From: a virus
IMG/VR virus record: IMGVR_UViG_3300049203_000094
Span: 1 to 40,320 of that record
Length of the DNA: 40,320 nucleotides
Reading direction: 5' to 3' (one strand)
In this document: in pieces, positions 14,789 to 24,000 of the stretch
How positions within the stretch are numbered: position 1 is the stretch's first letter
Layout of the letters: the number at the start of each line of letters is the position of its first letter
Position numbers and translations under genes: made by a program
Notes under the pieces: model-generated
Databases searched by the model: none
Told to the model about the DNA's origin: nothing
The model's input: the letters and a program-made list of their open reading frames with translations, nothing else

Positions 14789-16803
14789 CGCGGCCCCTGA
14801 CATTGAAGGAAAACACCGTATCCAGACGAACAGTTGGCGCTCGCGTCGTTGATACAGCGAATAATCAAAGAGGTTGCGCTGGCGGACGTGACGGACACCC
14901 AGTTCCCGGCAACGTCGGTTGATCCAGTGCAGACAGGCGCGGCGCTGAAAAGCCCTGACGGAATCGTAAGAGTGCAGGCACCCGTCGCGTAGTTCGTCAC
15001 GGCAGACAGCCAGCTTCCTGACTGACTTGAGATCGAGGAGCTTGCGGCGCAGTAGTACAGCGCCCGCTCGCTTCGCTCCAGGCCCGTCGAGTTGCTAGTC
15101 ACCGAGCCCACGAGCAGCGGCGCAGGTACTTGCTGGTTCAGCGGGTAGACTTCCCAGTGAATGTCACGGTTTCCGTTTCCGGCTGCAGCATCGCCAACGA
15201 TAATGTTCGAGGTAACCGTCCCCGAGGTCGTTTGCTCGTACATGAGGCGAAGGGTTTTCTGCCCACCCGACGAAAACGAGAATGTTCCACAAACGCGGAA
15301 CGGGACAATCGTTGCGCCGCCAGATGTTCCGTTGTTGCTCGTAACGCGACTTTTTCCCTCTTGTGAAATCGTCTGCGCGTTGTTCGGAGTCTCGACAATC
15401 TGAAATGTAGCGTTCACGTTTCCGGGCGACCCAACCGCAATCACGTGACCAGTTGAAACGCACGCCAGGACATCCTGAGCGGACGGGACGTTGAATGAAA
15501 CACCGACCGACTCGCTGCCTGCCGAGCAAGTTGTCCCGCTCGGTGAGTTTGTCGATGAGCAAGGAATCTGTGCGGTGATGACACCCGCGCCCGTGTTGTT
15601 CGTGAGAGTGAGCGAGCCGTTTTCGATGCCGATGTACGAAGACTGTGCGGCTGATCCCATGTCGGGGTTTGCGCCGCTGATGTTCGCGTCCACGCGCCAT
15701 GCGGTCGTTTCGGGGCGGAACGCTTGCTCGGATTGCCAGCCGACACACGGAACGGAAAACTTCGCGTTCAGTTTGTCGCCGTTGACCCAGGTGAAAGGCA
15801 CAGTGGTAGTAACTGCGGCTTCGTAAAGATGGTTGCCGCCCGTACCAACGTCGTCTTGCTCAGCTCGGACGTAAACGGTGGAAGTCGTCCAATAAACGAC
15901 ACGCCCGAGATGTACGCCCGAGCCAACATCATAAAGGCCCGCTTGCCCGAGGATTTGCACTCCTTGGGTCGACGACCCAAGCTTGGCGGTGTCAATCGTA
16001 CAACTGCTGGGGAGCGTGACGGTGGCAGAGCCGCCCGTGAAAACAGTCGAGAATGTTGCTTCCAGTATAACTTCAGCCGAATCACCGACCCTGCGGTAAT
16101 AGGCAGTTGTTGTTGTCGATCCACCCGTCAGCCCAATGGTTGGCGTGTAGCTCTGCCAGTCAGTGAAGTTGTTGACGCTTCCGAGCTTCCGCGCCGGTCC
16201 CATGTACGTGTCGTCAATCGCGATGAGCGGCTCATTCGACGCAACTGACGTGACTCGAAGTGCGATCGTTCCTGACGACGGGCATGGGAAATAGACCGTG
16301 TTCAGCGTCGGAGTGGTCGAACTTGTGATCGTATTCGAGTAAAGAAGCGAGCTTCCGTTGTAGACACCAAGCGTGTGAGTGGCGGTTCCGCTCGGCACTT
16401 GAATACGCGCCGCCACTTCGCAGTTTTGCGCATACAAGCCGTAAGGGACCGTGATCGCATCAGAGGTCAGCGTTTGCGAAGACGCCGACGAATCCCACGT
16501 GTACGACTTCGAACCAAAAAGGATGTTGGTCGTCGCGCCGACAGCCGAAACACCGCCCGATGCCGTCCACGAGGTCGAGTAGGTCGTGGCTTCAAAGCCG
16601 GGGTTCTTCAGCAAATTCTGATGGCCGGTGTCGATGAGGGCCGCGGTGCCGCTCGTCTTCGTGACCTGATTGAACGGCCATTGATAGTCGAACGTCGTGC
16701 TCTTGTTCGCATCCGACTGACCTTTTGAAGTCGTCGGCGGAAGGCCCGCCACGGCAAGCTGAGGAATCAAGACAGCGAGAATGAGAATTTTCAGGAAACG
16801 CAT
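14785..16803 (-). CDS. Large exported beta-rich adhesin-like protein
   Basis: A 672-residue protein with an N-terminal Sec signal peptide (MRFLKILILAVLIPQLAVAG) and AGGAG well placed before the ATG. The mature protein starts LPPTTSKGQ and then NLLKNPGFEATTYSTSW, the opening of a carbohydrate-binding-module-like jelly roll. Several further Ser/Thr/Gly-rich beta domains follow, with paired cysteines. It lies where a tail fibre or receptor-binding gene would be expected, but a cleavable signal peptide would send it out of the cytoplasm, away from virion assembly. Options are a surface protein of the host cell made by the phage, or a virion part added after lysis. Beta-rich adhesin is as far as the sequence goes. 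Confidence 0.65.
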   Translation of the reverse strand: MRFLKILILAVLIPQLAVAGLPPTTSKGQSDANKSTTFDYQWPFNQVTKTSGTAALIDTGHQNLLKNPGFEATTYSTSWTASGGVSAVGATTNILFGSKSYTWDSSASSQTLTSDAITVPYGLYAQNCEVAARIQVPSGTATHTLGVYNGSSLLYSNTITSSTTPTLNTVYFPCPSSGTIALRVTSVASNEPLIAIDDTYMGPARKLGSVNNFTDWQSYTPTIGLTGGSTTTTAYYRRVGDSAEVILEATFSTVFTGGSATVTLPSSCTIDTAKLGSSTQGVQILGQAGLYDVGSGVHLGRVVYWTTSTVYVRAEQDDVGTGGNHLYEAAVTTTVPFTWVNGDKLNAKFSVPCVGWQSEQAFRPETTAWRVDANISGANPDMGSAAQSSYIGIENGSLTLTNNTGAGVITAQIPCSSTNSPSGTTCSAGSESVGVSFNVPSAQDVLACVSTGHVIAVGSPGNVNATFQIVETPNNAQTISQEGKSRVTSNNGTSGGATIVPFRVCGTFSFSSGGQKTLRLMYEQTTSGTVTSNIIVGDAAAGNGNRDIHWEVYPLNQQVPAPLLVGSVTSNSTGLERSERALYYCAASSSISSQSGSWLSAVTNYATGACTLTIPSGLFSAAPVCTGSTDVAGNWVSVTSASATSLIIRCINDASANCSSGYGVFLQCQGPR

Positions 16804-16807
16804 CGGC

Positions 16808-18280
16808 TTACTCCTGCTCCAAGACGTGGACAGTTTGAGCTGCGGTGTCTGAGATCATGTAATACTCGCCAGCGTCGAAGGTGAAATCCGTGGATTCACC
16901 GGGATAGAGCAAGATGCCCGTGGACGTGGTGACACCCGATGCTCCGATGTAGACCGCTCCAGTGTTGGCGTCTGCGGGACGAAGCCTGAGAAGAACGCGG
17001 CCCGCGGTGACTGCCGCGCCGTCAGTGGTGCAGCGAACTGCGGAAGTTCCGACAGTGACCTGTGCGGACTTCACCGTTTTTGCGGTGGGTGTCGTGAGCT
17101 GTGAGTTATTGGTCCACGTCCCCGACTGCGTGACGGGGATCGCGGATTGATCGGATGGAAGCACAACCTTGAAGGAGGTGGCCATCGTTCCCTGGCCCAG
17201 AGCTGTGGGCAAGAGCGCGATGAGTGACGTGAGGCGCTGAGCGATGCGCTGCAGGCGTCCGTTGAGACCTGAGTTTGCGGTGTCGGAGGCTGGCGCTGTT
17301 TCGTTCACTGCGCCAACAAGGACAGCCTCGGCGTCGAGCTTCGTGTTTGTCGAAGCGATTGCCGTTTCCAGTCCGTCGAGCATGGCGGCTTGTTCGGTCG
17401 AGAGCGTAACCGCGAGAGAGTCGGCGTCCGCTTTTTGGCCGAGACTTGTGGGCAAGAGAGCAATCAAGCTCGTGATCCGCTGAGCGATGCGCTGCAGGCG
17501 TCCGTTCAGGCCGCTGGAAGCTGTGTCTGTTGCAGGGGCGGTTTCACCAACGGCACCGATGAGCACGTTTCCTGCGGTCGCTACAGTGATTTGGGTGTCT
17601 TGCTTTGCTTCTGTCGCAAAGTCGACCGTGTTCAGAGTTTGGAGTTCGGTTCGAACGTCGGCGTCATGCGTGAGCGCCTCGCCCGATCCGTTGATCGAGA
17701 GAAAGTCCGTGCCATCGCCGATCTTGATCGAGTCGTTGGCGTGGCTGAGCGAGACGTTCAGATCGTTTGCGGTGATGTTGATGTCACCCGTGATGCCTGA
17801 GAGCTTCACCGGCAGCGGGCGATTGTTCGCGGGCGTTCCGGTGTCTTCTTCGACGTAAGTGTCCACACCGTCGCGGACATATTGGAGTGTGCCGCCAGAG
17901 ACCGACAGGCCCCCGTCAGACGCCACCTTCAAATACTTGTGTCGAAGGATGTTGAACGTCACACCGTTGGCCGGAGCCGAGGCGAGAGTTTCAGCGAGTG
18001 TGATGGCGTTGGTCGAGACCGCAGAGACTTTCACCTCTTGGCCATCGAGTGTGCCGGAGGTGAAACAAATCACATCCCCGACTTTTGCAGCGTGAGCCGT
18101 GGCATTGATGACGGAAGTCGTGGAGCTTGCCTCGACTGCGTCACTGCCTACCGAATAAACGGCCATGTGTGCGACGACCGAAAGGCCGTGCTGCTTTTCG
18201 CGGATCGGCTCAACCGTTACGTGGTTGGCCGCAAGGCGATCATCTTTTTCCGAGCTGGAGTAGCCCTTGTCCGTAGCCAT
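16808..18280 (-). CDS. Virion structural protein with internal duplication
   Basis: A 490-residue protein without signal peptide. The N-terminal and C-terminal parts are beta-rich. In the middle a block of about 58 residues occurs twice, at about residues 237-294 and 315-372. Each begins GAVGETAPATDT or GAVNETAPASDT, contains SGLNGRLQRIAQR and SLIALLPT, and ends in a Val-rich strand. The DNA of the two copies shares an exact 29-base run. This fits a trimeric fibre or head-fibre protein with alternating helix and beta segments. It follows the capsid genes after a hairpin at 18322-18353. Confidence 0.65.
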   Translation of the reverse strand: MATDKGYSSSEKDDRLAANHVTVEPIREKQHGLSVVAHMAVYSVGSDAVEASSTTSVINATAHAAKVGDVICFTSGTLDGQEVKVSAVSTNAITLAETLASAPANGVTFNILRHKYLKVASDGGLSVSGGTLQYVRDGVDTYVEEDTGTPANNRPLPVKLSGITGDINITANDLNVSLSHANDSIKIGDGTDFLSINGSGEALTHDADVRTELQTLNTVDFATEAKQDTQITVATAGNVLIGAVGETAPATDTASSGLNGRLQRIAQRITSLIALLPTSLGQKADADSLAVTLSTEQAAMLDGLETAIASTNTKLDAEAVLVGAVNETAPASDTANSGLNGRLQRIAQRLTSLIALLPTALGQGTMATSFKVVLPSDQSAIPVTQSGTWTNNSQLTTPTAKTVKSAQVTVGTSAVRCTTDGAAVTAGRVLLRLRPADANTGAVYIGASGVTTSTGILLYPGESTDFTFDAGEYYMISDTAAQTVHVLEQE

Positions 18281-18321
18281 GTTTTACTTCTCCCCATCCT
18301 GATGGTGGATCTTTGTAAGTA

Positions 18322-18353
18322 GGCCCCGAGGGAAGCGAGAAACCCCCGAGGCC
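18322..18353 (-). terminator. Strong hairpin between capsid block and fibre block
   Basis: On the minus strand GGCCTCGGGGG pairs with CCCTCGGGGCC over 11 positions with two G-U pairs around a 10-base loop. On the plus strand two pairs would be lost, so it fits leftward RNA. No T-run follows, so it is more likely an attenuator or processing site than a full terminator. Confidence 0.4.
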
Positions 18354-18361
18354 CGGAGCGG

Positions 18362-18697
18362 TTAGATCAGTTCAGCGTCCGATCCGAGGATCAGCACGTT
18401 CATGACTGCATCGAGCGCCGTTTGATCGGAGACTTTGAAAGTCTTGATCGTACAAGCGGTAGTCGATTGCGCTGTCACGAGCGCGTAGCTGTTCGTGGTC
18501 GCGGTCGTAACGATGACTTCAGGTGCGCGAACGAACGCTTCACCGAACGTCAGCGTGTAATCGCCGGTTCCGTTGTCTGTGAGAGTGACGTGCGAAGAGC
18601 ACGTTCCCGAAACTGCCGCCGTGCCCGTGCCCGTGAGGACAAGCGACATGATGCGCGGAAGGCGTTGCGGACTTTTTACGACTCGTCCAAATGCCAT
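18362..18697 (-). CDS. Small beta-rich head-associated protein candidate
   Basis: A 111-residue protein with GGAG before its ATG. After a short basic start (MAFGRVVKSPQRLPR) it is a Thr/Val/Gly-rich beta domain with TDNGTGDYTLTFGEAF, a phrase common in small phage surface or fibre domains. It is the first gene after the major capsid gene, a usual place for a decoration or head-completion protein. No firm family. Confidence 0.6.
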   Translation of the reverse strand: MAFGRVVKSPQRLPRIMSLVLTGTGTAAVSGTCSSHVTLTDNGTGDYTLTFGEAFVRAPEVIVTTATTNSYALVTAQSTTACTIKTFKVSDQTALDAVMNVLILGSDAELI

Positions 18698-18776
18698 GTG
18701 ATTTCCAATCTCCGGTTAACGTGCCGGAATCGAACAAAGGCCAGCCCCATCCGTGAGGCCAGCCCTTGAAGTTTGG

Positions 18777-19988
18777 TTATGTCGAGAGACCCGTGATGAC
18801 ACCTTGGAACGACGGGATGATGACGTTCTGGTAGTAACCGCCGTAGCGAGCGCCGTAAGTGTCGGAGCTTGCCGAACGGAGGAAAACCGTACCGTCGTCA
18901 TCGAACCAGCCGAAGTCCGGGCGGTGATGAGCTTCGATGTAGTTCGAGTTCAAAGCGTAGAGGCGATCATCTTCACAGAAGCGTTCCGGGAAGATCCCGA
19001 TGGCGCCCGCTGCCGACATGAACTCCAAACCTTTGAACGAGATTTTGCCTTTGAGATCAGACGAACGCGGCTCGACCACGTACTGCTTTTGATCTTCGAG
19101 CAAGTTCATGATCTTGCGGTACTGCGTGAAGGACGTGAGGATCATGTCGGGCACTTTGCCGCTTTTGCGTTGGATCTCCAGCATGAGCTGGTTGATCTTA
19201 TCGACAGAGATACCTGCCGAAGCTGCGTCTTGCTGAGTGGCCTGCCAACGACGACCGACCGTGATGCCGTAGAGCGAACCCGACGTTGCATCGCAGACGT
19301 ACTTCAGACCGTGCGGGTCCGCGTCTTTCGAGTTCTGCATGTAGACGGTTTTTGCCGCTGCATCCATCGTCAAATCGACCGAGCCCGAGATACGAGCGAG
19401 CGTCACCGTGCGAGTTGCCGGAGCAACTGCCGTGATTTCCCACACGTTCGACGTGCTGTAGGCGTTGTTCGACGAACCGATGTTGACGTAGTCGTTCTCT
19501 TCGAAGTTCGACTCTTTCCAGGTCGTCGTGCTGATGACGATGGTCGGAGCCGCTGCCGTGCCGCCTGCGTTTGCTGCAGTCGAAACGCCGAGGACGCCGT
19601 CTGCGTTGCCGAAGAGGATTCGGCTTGCGTTGCGAGTCCACGTCTCGACCGTGCGCTGAACGACGTGCTTCGTACCTTGAACGAATGCACCTTCGTCCGA
19701 CATCGACGCCTTGATCGTCTCGCGGTCGATTTCACAAACCGCGTAGACTTTCTTCGACGTGATCGTCATGTCGCCGTAGTCAGCCGGGTTTGCAGTCGGG
19801 AGGCTGCCCGAACCAACACCGCCCGCGAAGGTCGTGGGAACCGGTTCTTTGATTTCTTTGCCGGTGAACTTGTAGTTCTTCTTCATCTTGCCGAGAAGAA
19901 CGTTCGCCGAGTTATAGACGTTGTCCGAGAGCTTGCCGTACTTGCTCTTAAACAGCGCGCTTGCATCTGTCAGGTTGAAATTTGCCAT
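18777..19988 (-). CDS. Major capsid protein
   Basis: A 403-residue protein in the canonical place after portal and scaffold genes, with GGAG before the ATG. The N-terminus is helical (ASALFKSKYGKLSDNVYNSA), followed by a segment with VYAVCEIDRETIKAS, as in the E-loop and spine-helix region of HK97-fold capsids. The C-terminal part has the typical DMILTSFTQYRKIMNLL, then LKGKISFKGLEFM and a final beta strand with FLRSASSDTYGARYGGYYQ. There is an inserted beta-rich stretch around residues 140-225. I infer a shell-forming HK97-fold protein that assembles around the acidic scaffold encoded just upstream. No protease gene is seen, and cleavage of the N-terminus is not indicated. Confidence 0.85.
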   Translation of the reverse strand: MANFNLTDASALFKSKYGKLSDNVYNSANVLLGKMKKNYKFTGKEIKEPVPTTFAGGVGSGSLPTANPADYGDMTITSKKVYAVCEIDRETIKASMSDEGAFVQGTKHVVQRTVETWTRNASRILFGNADGVLGVSTAANAGGTAAAPTIVISTTTWKESNFEENDYVNIGSSNNAYSTSNVWEITAVAPATRTVTLARISGSVDLTMDAAAKTVYMQNSKDADPHGLKYVCDATSGSLYGITVGRRWQATQQDAASAGISVDKINQLMLEIQRKSGKVPDMILTSFTQYRKIMNLLEDQKQYVVEPRSSDLKGKISFKGLEFMSAAGAIGIFPERFCEDDRLYALNSNYIEAHHRPDFGWFDDDGTVFLRSASSDTYGARYGGYYQNVIIPSFQGVITGLST

Positions 19989-20036
19989 GTGATCTCCGGC
20001 CTCTTGTTATGAGGCAATGGAAATGGGTTTATGTTT

Positions 20037-21236
20037 TTACAGATCGTCGAAGGACCACGGCTCCTGGGCTGGGTTGATCGGGTCTTTTTTCTTTCCCGCG
20101 ATCTTCTCGGCTTGGCCGTTTGTTTGGAGTTTCCGAGAGATGTTCTGTGACTTCTTCTTGCCCCATGCTTCCGTCGCGATTTCTTTCACGTCGGCCACGG
20201 ACAAGTTGTTGTCGAACGCCAGCTTGGTCATGTCCCGATAGATTGGGATCTTTTCAGCATCGGTGAAGGACAGTTTAAGTTCCGCGAAAGTGGAATCGAG
20301 CTGATTCCAAATGCGCTCGGTCTTGACCACTTCCACGATTTTCTCGGGTGTGATCTCGCCTTTGAACTCTCCGCTTCTCTGAAGCTGGGCCAGTTCTGCG
20401 AACGTTTTTTCGAACTCTGTCTCTGAAACTTGGTGAGTTTGCTGGAGGCCCCGCACTTTGGTTTCGAAGGCTTTGAAAGCTTCTTCGTCCGCCGTGCGTT
20501 TGCTCTGGCTCTCGGCTTGCTGCTTGAAGTGGTCACGTTCCCATGCCAATTCCGCGGCTGTGCGTTCATCTTCACTCATGTTCTGGTAGCTTTCAAGTTG
20601 CGGCATCAACTTCTCGAAGAAGTCTTTGCGCCACTGAACGGGATCGAGGCCCGAGAACTCCGCCATCTTCATGAGTGCCTGCATCCCGTCGACCTTCGAT
20701 GCTTCGAAGATTTGCGTGAGTTGCTGGTTCACAGTGTCGCGTTCTTGCTTGAATTTTTGTTTTTCGGTTCCGAGCTTGGAGAACTCTTCCGACCACGCTT
20801 TTTTTCCAGCGTAGTTGTTGCGGAGTTCGTCGAGTGTGACCTCTTCGTCCTTGCCGTTTACTTTCAGTGGAACTTTTGTTTCCAAGTCGAGATCGAGTTC
20901 CGCATCTCCGAGCTTCGCTTTGACGAGCTTCTTCTGAGCTGCCGATTCTTCTTTGGCCTTCAGCTCTTTCGTCTTATCGTCATCTTGAGCGGCTCCGCTC
21001 TTCTCACTCGCCTCACCTTTGCCCTGACCGTCTTCATCACTCGAAGCCTTCTTCGGGAGGGGCTCCTTCTTGGCCGGAGGAGTTTTCGTCTTCGACTCTT
21101 TGTGATGTTGCTGGATCTGCTCCAGGTCATCGAACGTGACGATCTCGCCAGAGGCCACGCTGAGCGTGTCGCTGGCAGGGGTGTCCGACGTGTTCTCGTT
21201 GACGTTTACGCTGCTCTCAGAAATCTCGCTCGACAT
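20037..21236 (-). CDS. Capsid scaffolding protein
   Basis: A 399-residue, Glu/Lys/Gln-rich, largely helical protein between portal and capsid genes, the standard scaffold location. ATG 21236 is preferred because GGCGGAAG precedes it. Low-complexity charged linkers fill the first 130 residues; long coiled coils follow (FSKLGTEKQKFKQERDTVNQ). The extreme C-terminus is EPWSFDDL. A similar FDDL occurs near its own N-terminus (IVTFDDLEQI) and at the start of the portal (ADSFDDLSTD). Scaffold C-termini often contact the capsid or portal, so the repeated motif may be a docking signal. Confidence 0.78.
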   Translation of the reverse strand: MSSEISESSVNVNENTSDTPASDTLSVASGEIVTFDDLEQIQQHHKESKTKTPPAKKEPLPKKASSDEDGQGKGEASEKSGAAQDDDKTKELKAKEESAAQKKLVKAKLGDAELDLDLETKVPLKVNGKDEEVTLDELRNNYAGKKAWSEEFSKLGTEKQKFKQERDTVNQQLTQIFEASKVDGMQALMKMAEFSGLDPVQWRKDFFEKLMPQLESYQNMSEDERTAAELAWERDHFKQQAESQSKRTADEEAFKAFETKVRGLQQTHQVSETEFEKTFAELAQLQRSGEFKGEITPEKIVEVVKTERIWNQLDSTFAELKLSFTDAEKIPIYRDMTKLAFDNNLSVADVKEIATEAWGKKKSQNISRKLQTNGQAEKIAGKKKDPINPAQEPWSFDDL

Positions 21237-21460
21237 ACTTCCGCCTTTTCTCTGATCCACTTCCGCAAGACTTGGTGCCATGCGGGTTTGTAGGTAATGA
21301 GTCGGCGGGTTTTCTCATCAACGTAGGCCACGACGCGCTGGCCTTTGTCCGTCTCGATCCAGTCGCCAGCCTTGATGGGGCCAACGACTTCGAGTTTTGG
21401 AACTGTCTTCCAGATCGCACGGGCCGTGGCCCTGCGAAGTCTGCGCGAAAGTCTGCTCAT
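21206..21460 (-). CDS. Small basic protein between portal and scaffold
   Basis: An 84-residue, Arg/Lys-rich protein (MSRLSRRLRRATARAIWKTV). Its centre looks like a small SH3-like beta barrel: VVGPIKAGDWIETDKGQRVV, then AYVDEKTRRLITYKPAW. The ATG overlaps the portal stop (ATGA), and its end overlaps the scaffold start by 31 bases. It may bind nucleic acid or the portal. Function unknown. Confidence 0.6.
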   Translation of the reverse strand: MSRLSRRLRRATARAIWKTVPKLEVVGPIKAGDWIETDKGQRVVAYVDEKTRRLITYKPAWHQVLRKWIREKAEVCRARFLRAA

Positions 21461-23637
21461 CCCAAGAGCCCCGGCATCGGTTCACCTGTAGGGACGGGCG
21501 TTTCGGGCATCATGTCTTGCGGCACTTGCTCGGGCGGCTGCATGTCGGAGGGAATCATCCCCTCTCCAGGCATCATCGGTGCTTCATCCATCGGTGGTGG
21601 TTGTGCGGGGTCCATCGGTGCATTGGGATCGCCCTGCGGAGGCGGGGGCGGAGGCGGTGCCATCGTGAAGAACATCGGGAAGTTCGGCATCGTCTGAAGG
21701 ACTTGCTGCAATCCCATGTTGGTCTCGGCGGCTTGGACGATCAGCATTTCGGTGGCCATGACGTGATCTTTCATCGTCTGGCGGACGCTGTCGGGAGTCT
21801 TCTTGGATTTGAAGGACGGGTCTTGCATCGCCTTCACGTGGATCTTCCAGTGAACGATGCAGTCTTCCCAAATCTCGGGCGCTTCCACTTGCTCGTTGTT
21901 GAGGATCTTCTCGTTCTCGTATTCCGCAGCACGAGCAGCCGAGGCCGCTTCGTCCATGAACTTCTCCGATTGCCCCATGTCGAGCATCTCGACGACCTGT
22001 TCCTGCGGGAACATGTTGGGGAATCGTTCGGCCATGTCGAGGATGTACTGAGTGCGGGCGGCCTTCGAGTCCGGCAAGGCCGACGAGTTCTGAATGCGAA
22101 TGTCAAACGAGCGCGAGAGATGCTCGGGCGAGAAGTTCGTGGCGATCCATGACTTGTTCTGTCCGAGGACGAGCATCGTCCGCTTGTCTGACTTGTCGTA
22201 GAACTGGCCTGCGACTTTGAGCTTCTTCTCTGCGCTTCTGCGCTGGAACTCGTTGTAGTTCGCAATGCGGGCGTTCGCGATCTGTGCTTCCTGCTCGGCC
22301 AAGAACTGTAGCGCCACGCCTGCTTTGATGCCCGGAGGAGGTTCGCCGGAAGTCACGTCACCCAAGCCTGAGAGCTGGCGGATCTCGTTCTTCAGGTTCT
22401 CACGGAACTCGAAGACCTCCCGAGGAGTCGGGTTCTGTTGCGCGAGCACGGGCGGCTGTGAGCCCTGGTACTGTGCAATCGTAATGTCGTTGCCGAGTGA
22501 TTCGAGCTTCACCGAGCCCTTCGGCACGAACCACTTGGGGTGCGCGACGAGTGCCTGGTTCCGAATAATCATATTGGTGAGGTTCGAATACTGAGCCGAG
22601 AGCCCCTTGATGTCCTGATAGAAAGACACCGCGTGCATCTCGCCAGGGATCTCTTTGCAGGGCAGGCGTTCGAACGAGAAGTCGCCGTGGTCGTACTTGA
22701 AGTCTTGGTTCTCCAAGATCGCGTCTTTGGTGAACGTGATCCATCGGCCTTTCGGCATGTACTTGCAGGGCTTGAACTGAAACGTCCACTTGACGGTTTC
22801 GTGCTGGAGCTTTTCGTCTTCGAGTTTTGCGATGTTGTAGAACGAGGCGTCCGAGTCGGCCTTGATCTTCGATGCAAGCTTCGGGTTCTCGCGCTTCAGC
22901 TCCTCCGTCTCCACGCGCTCGCGAATGAACGCATAGCCAGACTCGTCGTAGGAGTCTTTCTTCTGAAGGAACACGTTGACCGGAAGGAGCACCTTCACGT
23001 CCACGTCACCGATCTTCACGGCGCCCGCCACCTTGATGACCTCGCCCTTTTCGTCTTTCTGTTCGTTCCCCTCTTCGTCTAGAAGCGGGATCTCTTCGTC
23101 ATCGTCAGGAGAGTCCGGGTGGTTACCACCCAGGTCTTCGTTCCACGGATAATCGAGGTAGCCTTCGCCCGTGATCTCCGAGATGCGAACGCACATCTGA
23201 TTCTTCGCCTCATAGCGGCGGGTGTAGTCGATGTGATCGAGGCACTGCTTGGCGATCTTGGAGGAAACCTTGTCCTGATATTCGTCGTTGGTCGGAAGGA
23301 CCTGAACGCCAGGGCGGAACTTCATGAGCTGAGAGACGCGCTGTTCGGTCGCTTGCGAGAGAAGATTCACCACGAGCTTCGGCGAGAACTTCGCTCGCTC
23401 TTGTTCGCGGTCGCGGTTCCCTGAGCGGGTGTCTTGCGTCTGGTATTGGATACCTTTGTATCGGGCCAGGTTGTGCTTAATGTCGCGGAGTCGGTCTTCG
23501 TTTTCTTTTTCGAGATGCTCGATCTCAGCGTTGAGCCACTGGAGAACGGCCTTCTCATCCTTCAGGTCGATGGCCCAGAAAGGCTTGTCGTTCTTCTTCT
23601 TACCATCGGTGGACAGATCGTCGAACGAGTCGGCCAT
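21457..23637 (-). CDS. Portal protein
   Basis: A 726-residue protein which would form the dodecameric ring for DNA packaging and the head-tail joint. The N-terminus is MADSFDDLSTDGKKK. The body shows the long portal pattern of mixed helices, including FSPKLVVNLLSQATEQRVSQ, FRPGVQVLPTNDEYQDKVSS and IVGEG-like SEITGEGYLDYPW. A long helix region is followed by a C-terminal tail rich in Pro and Met (MAPPPPPPPQGDP and after). The size fits podoviral portals of the long type with a barrel. It is followed by the scaffold and capsid genes. The call rests on size, gene order and general pattern. Confidence 0.78.
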   Translation of the reverse strand: MADSFDDLSTDGKKKNDKPFWAIDLKDEKAVLQWLNAEIEHLEKENEDRLRDIKHNLARYKGIQYQTQDTRSGNRDREQERAKFSPKLVVNLLSQATEQRVSQLMKFRPGVQVLPTNDEYQDKVSSKIAKQCLDHIDYTRRYEAKNQMCVRISEITGEGYLDYPWNEDLGGNHPDSPDDDEEIPLLDEEGNEQKDEKGEVIKVAGAVKIGDVDVKVLLPVNVFLQKKDSYDESGYAFIRERVETEELKRENPKLASKIKADSDASFYNIAKLEDEKLQHETVKWTFQFKPCKYMPKGRWITFTKDAILENQDFKYDHGDFSFERLPCKEIPGEMHAVSFYQDIKGLSAQYSNLTNMIIRNQALVAHPKWFVPKGSVKLESLGNDITIAQYQGSQPPVLAQQNPTPREVFEFRENLKNEIRQLSGLGDVTSGEPPPGIKAGVALQFLAEQEAQIANARIANYNEFQRRSAEKKLKVAGQFYDKSDKRTMLVLGQNKSWIATNFSPEHLSRSFDIRIQNSSALPDSKAARTQYILDMAERFPNMFPQEQVVEMLDMGQSEKFMDEAASAARAAEYENEKILNNEQVEAPEIWEDCIVHWKIHVKAMQDPSFKSKKTPDSVRQTMKDHVMATEMLIVQAAETNMGLQQVLQTMPNFPMFFTMAPPPPPPPQGDPNAPMDPAQPPPMDEAPMMPGEGMIPSDMQPPEQVPQDMMPETPVPTGEPMPGLLG

Positions 23638-23640
23638 GGA

Positions 23641-23901
23641 TTACAGCTCCCCGAAAGGGTCTTGATTGATTGCTTTGATTTGCTCGGGCGTGAGAGGCGG
23701 GATCGCTTCATCGTCGAACTTGAAGTCTTGCAGCTCCGAGGTCGGCCCGAGCGGCATGAACTGAATTTTGTGCGTGGACTTCTTCTGCGCTTCGAGTTCG
23801 ATCTTCGTGGTCACAGCAAGAAAAAGAGCGCCGAGGGCTAAACCCAAGGCGCTCACACTGACTGCAACACCACCAACAAGGAGCAACGTCATGAGACTCA
23901 T
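23641..23901 (-). CDS. Small membrane protein upstream of portal
   Basis: An 86-residue protein with one N-terminal membrane helix (LLLVGGVAVSVSALGLALGA) and a short soluble tail ending PLTPEQIKAINQDPFGEL. It is spaced three bases from the portal start, so the two are co-transcribed. Unknown function. Confidence 0.55.
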   Translation of the reverse strand: MSLMTLLLVGGVAVSVSALGLALGALFLAVTTKIELEAQKKSTHKIQFMPLGPTSELQDFKFDDEAIPPLTPEQIKAINQDPFGEL

Positions 23902-23919
23902 CCCATAACGACATTCAAA

Positions 23920-23930
23920 GTTTACGTAAG
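23920..23930 (-). promoter_or_regulatory. GTAAAC box upstream of the portal operon
   Basis: A GTTTAC hexamer (GTAAAC on the minus strand) at 23920-23925 lies within the near-palindrome GTTTACGTAAG, just upstream of the leftward gene starting at 23901. The hexamer also occurs, paired, at 3412, 8381 and 25339. Confidence 0.25.
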
Positions 23931-24000
23931 TATATCTTCGGGAAACTTCATTTTCTTTTTTTTCTTGTCAAAGGCGATGAACTTGTCAGGCAATTGACCT

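Noticed and set aside
18753-20012. A 419-residue plus-strand open frame
   Set aside because: Antisense to the major capsid gene, Arg/Val-rich composition of a shadow frame.
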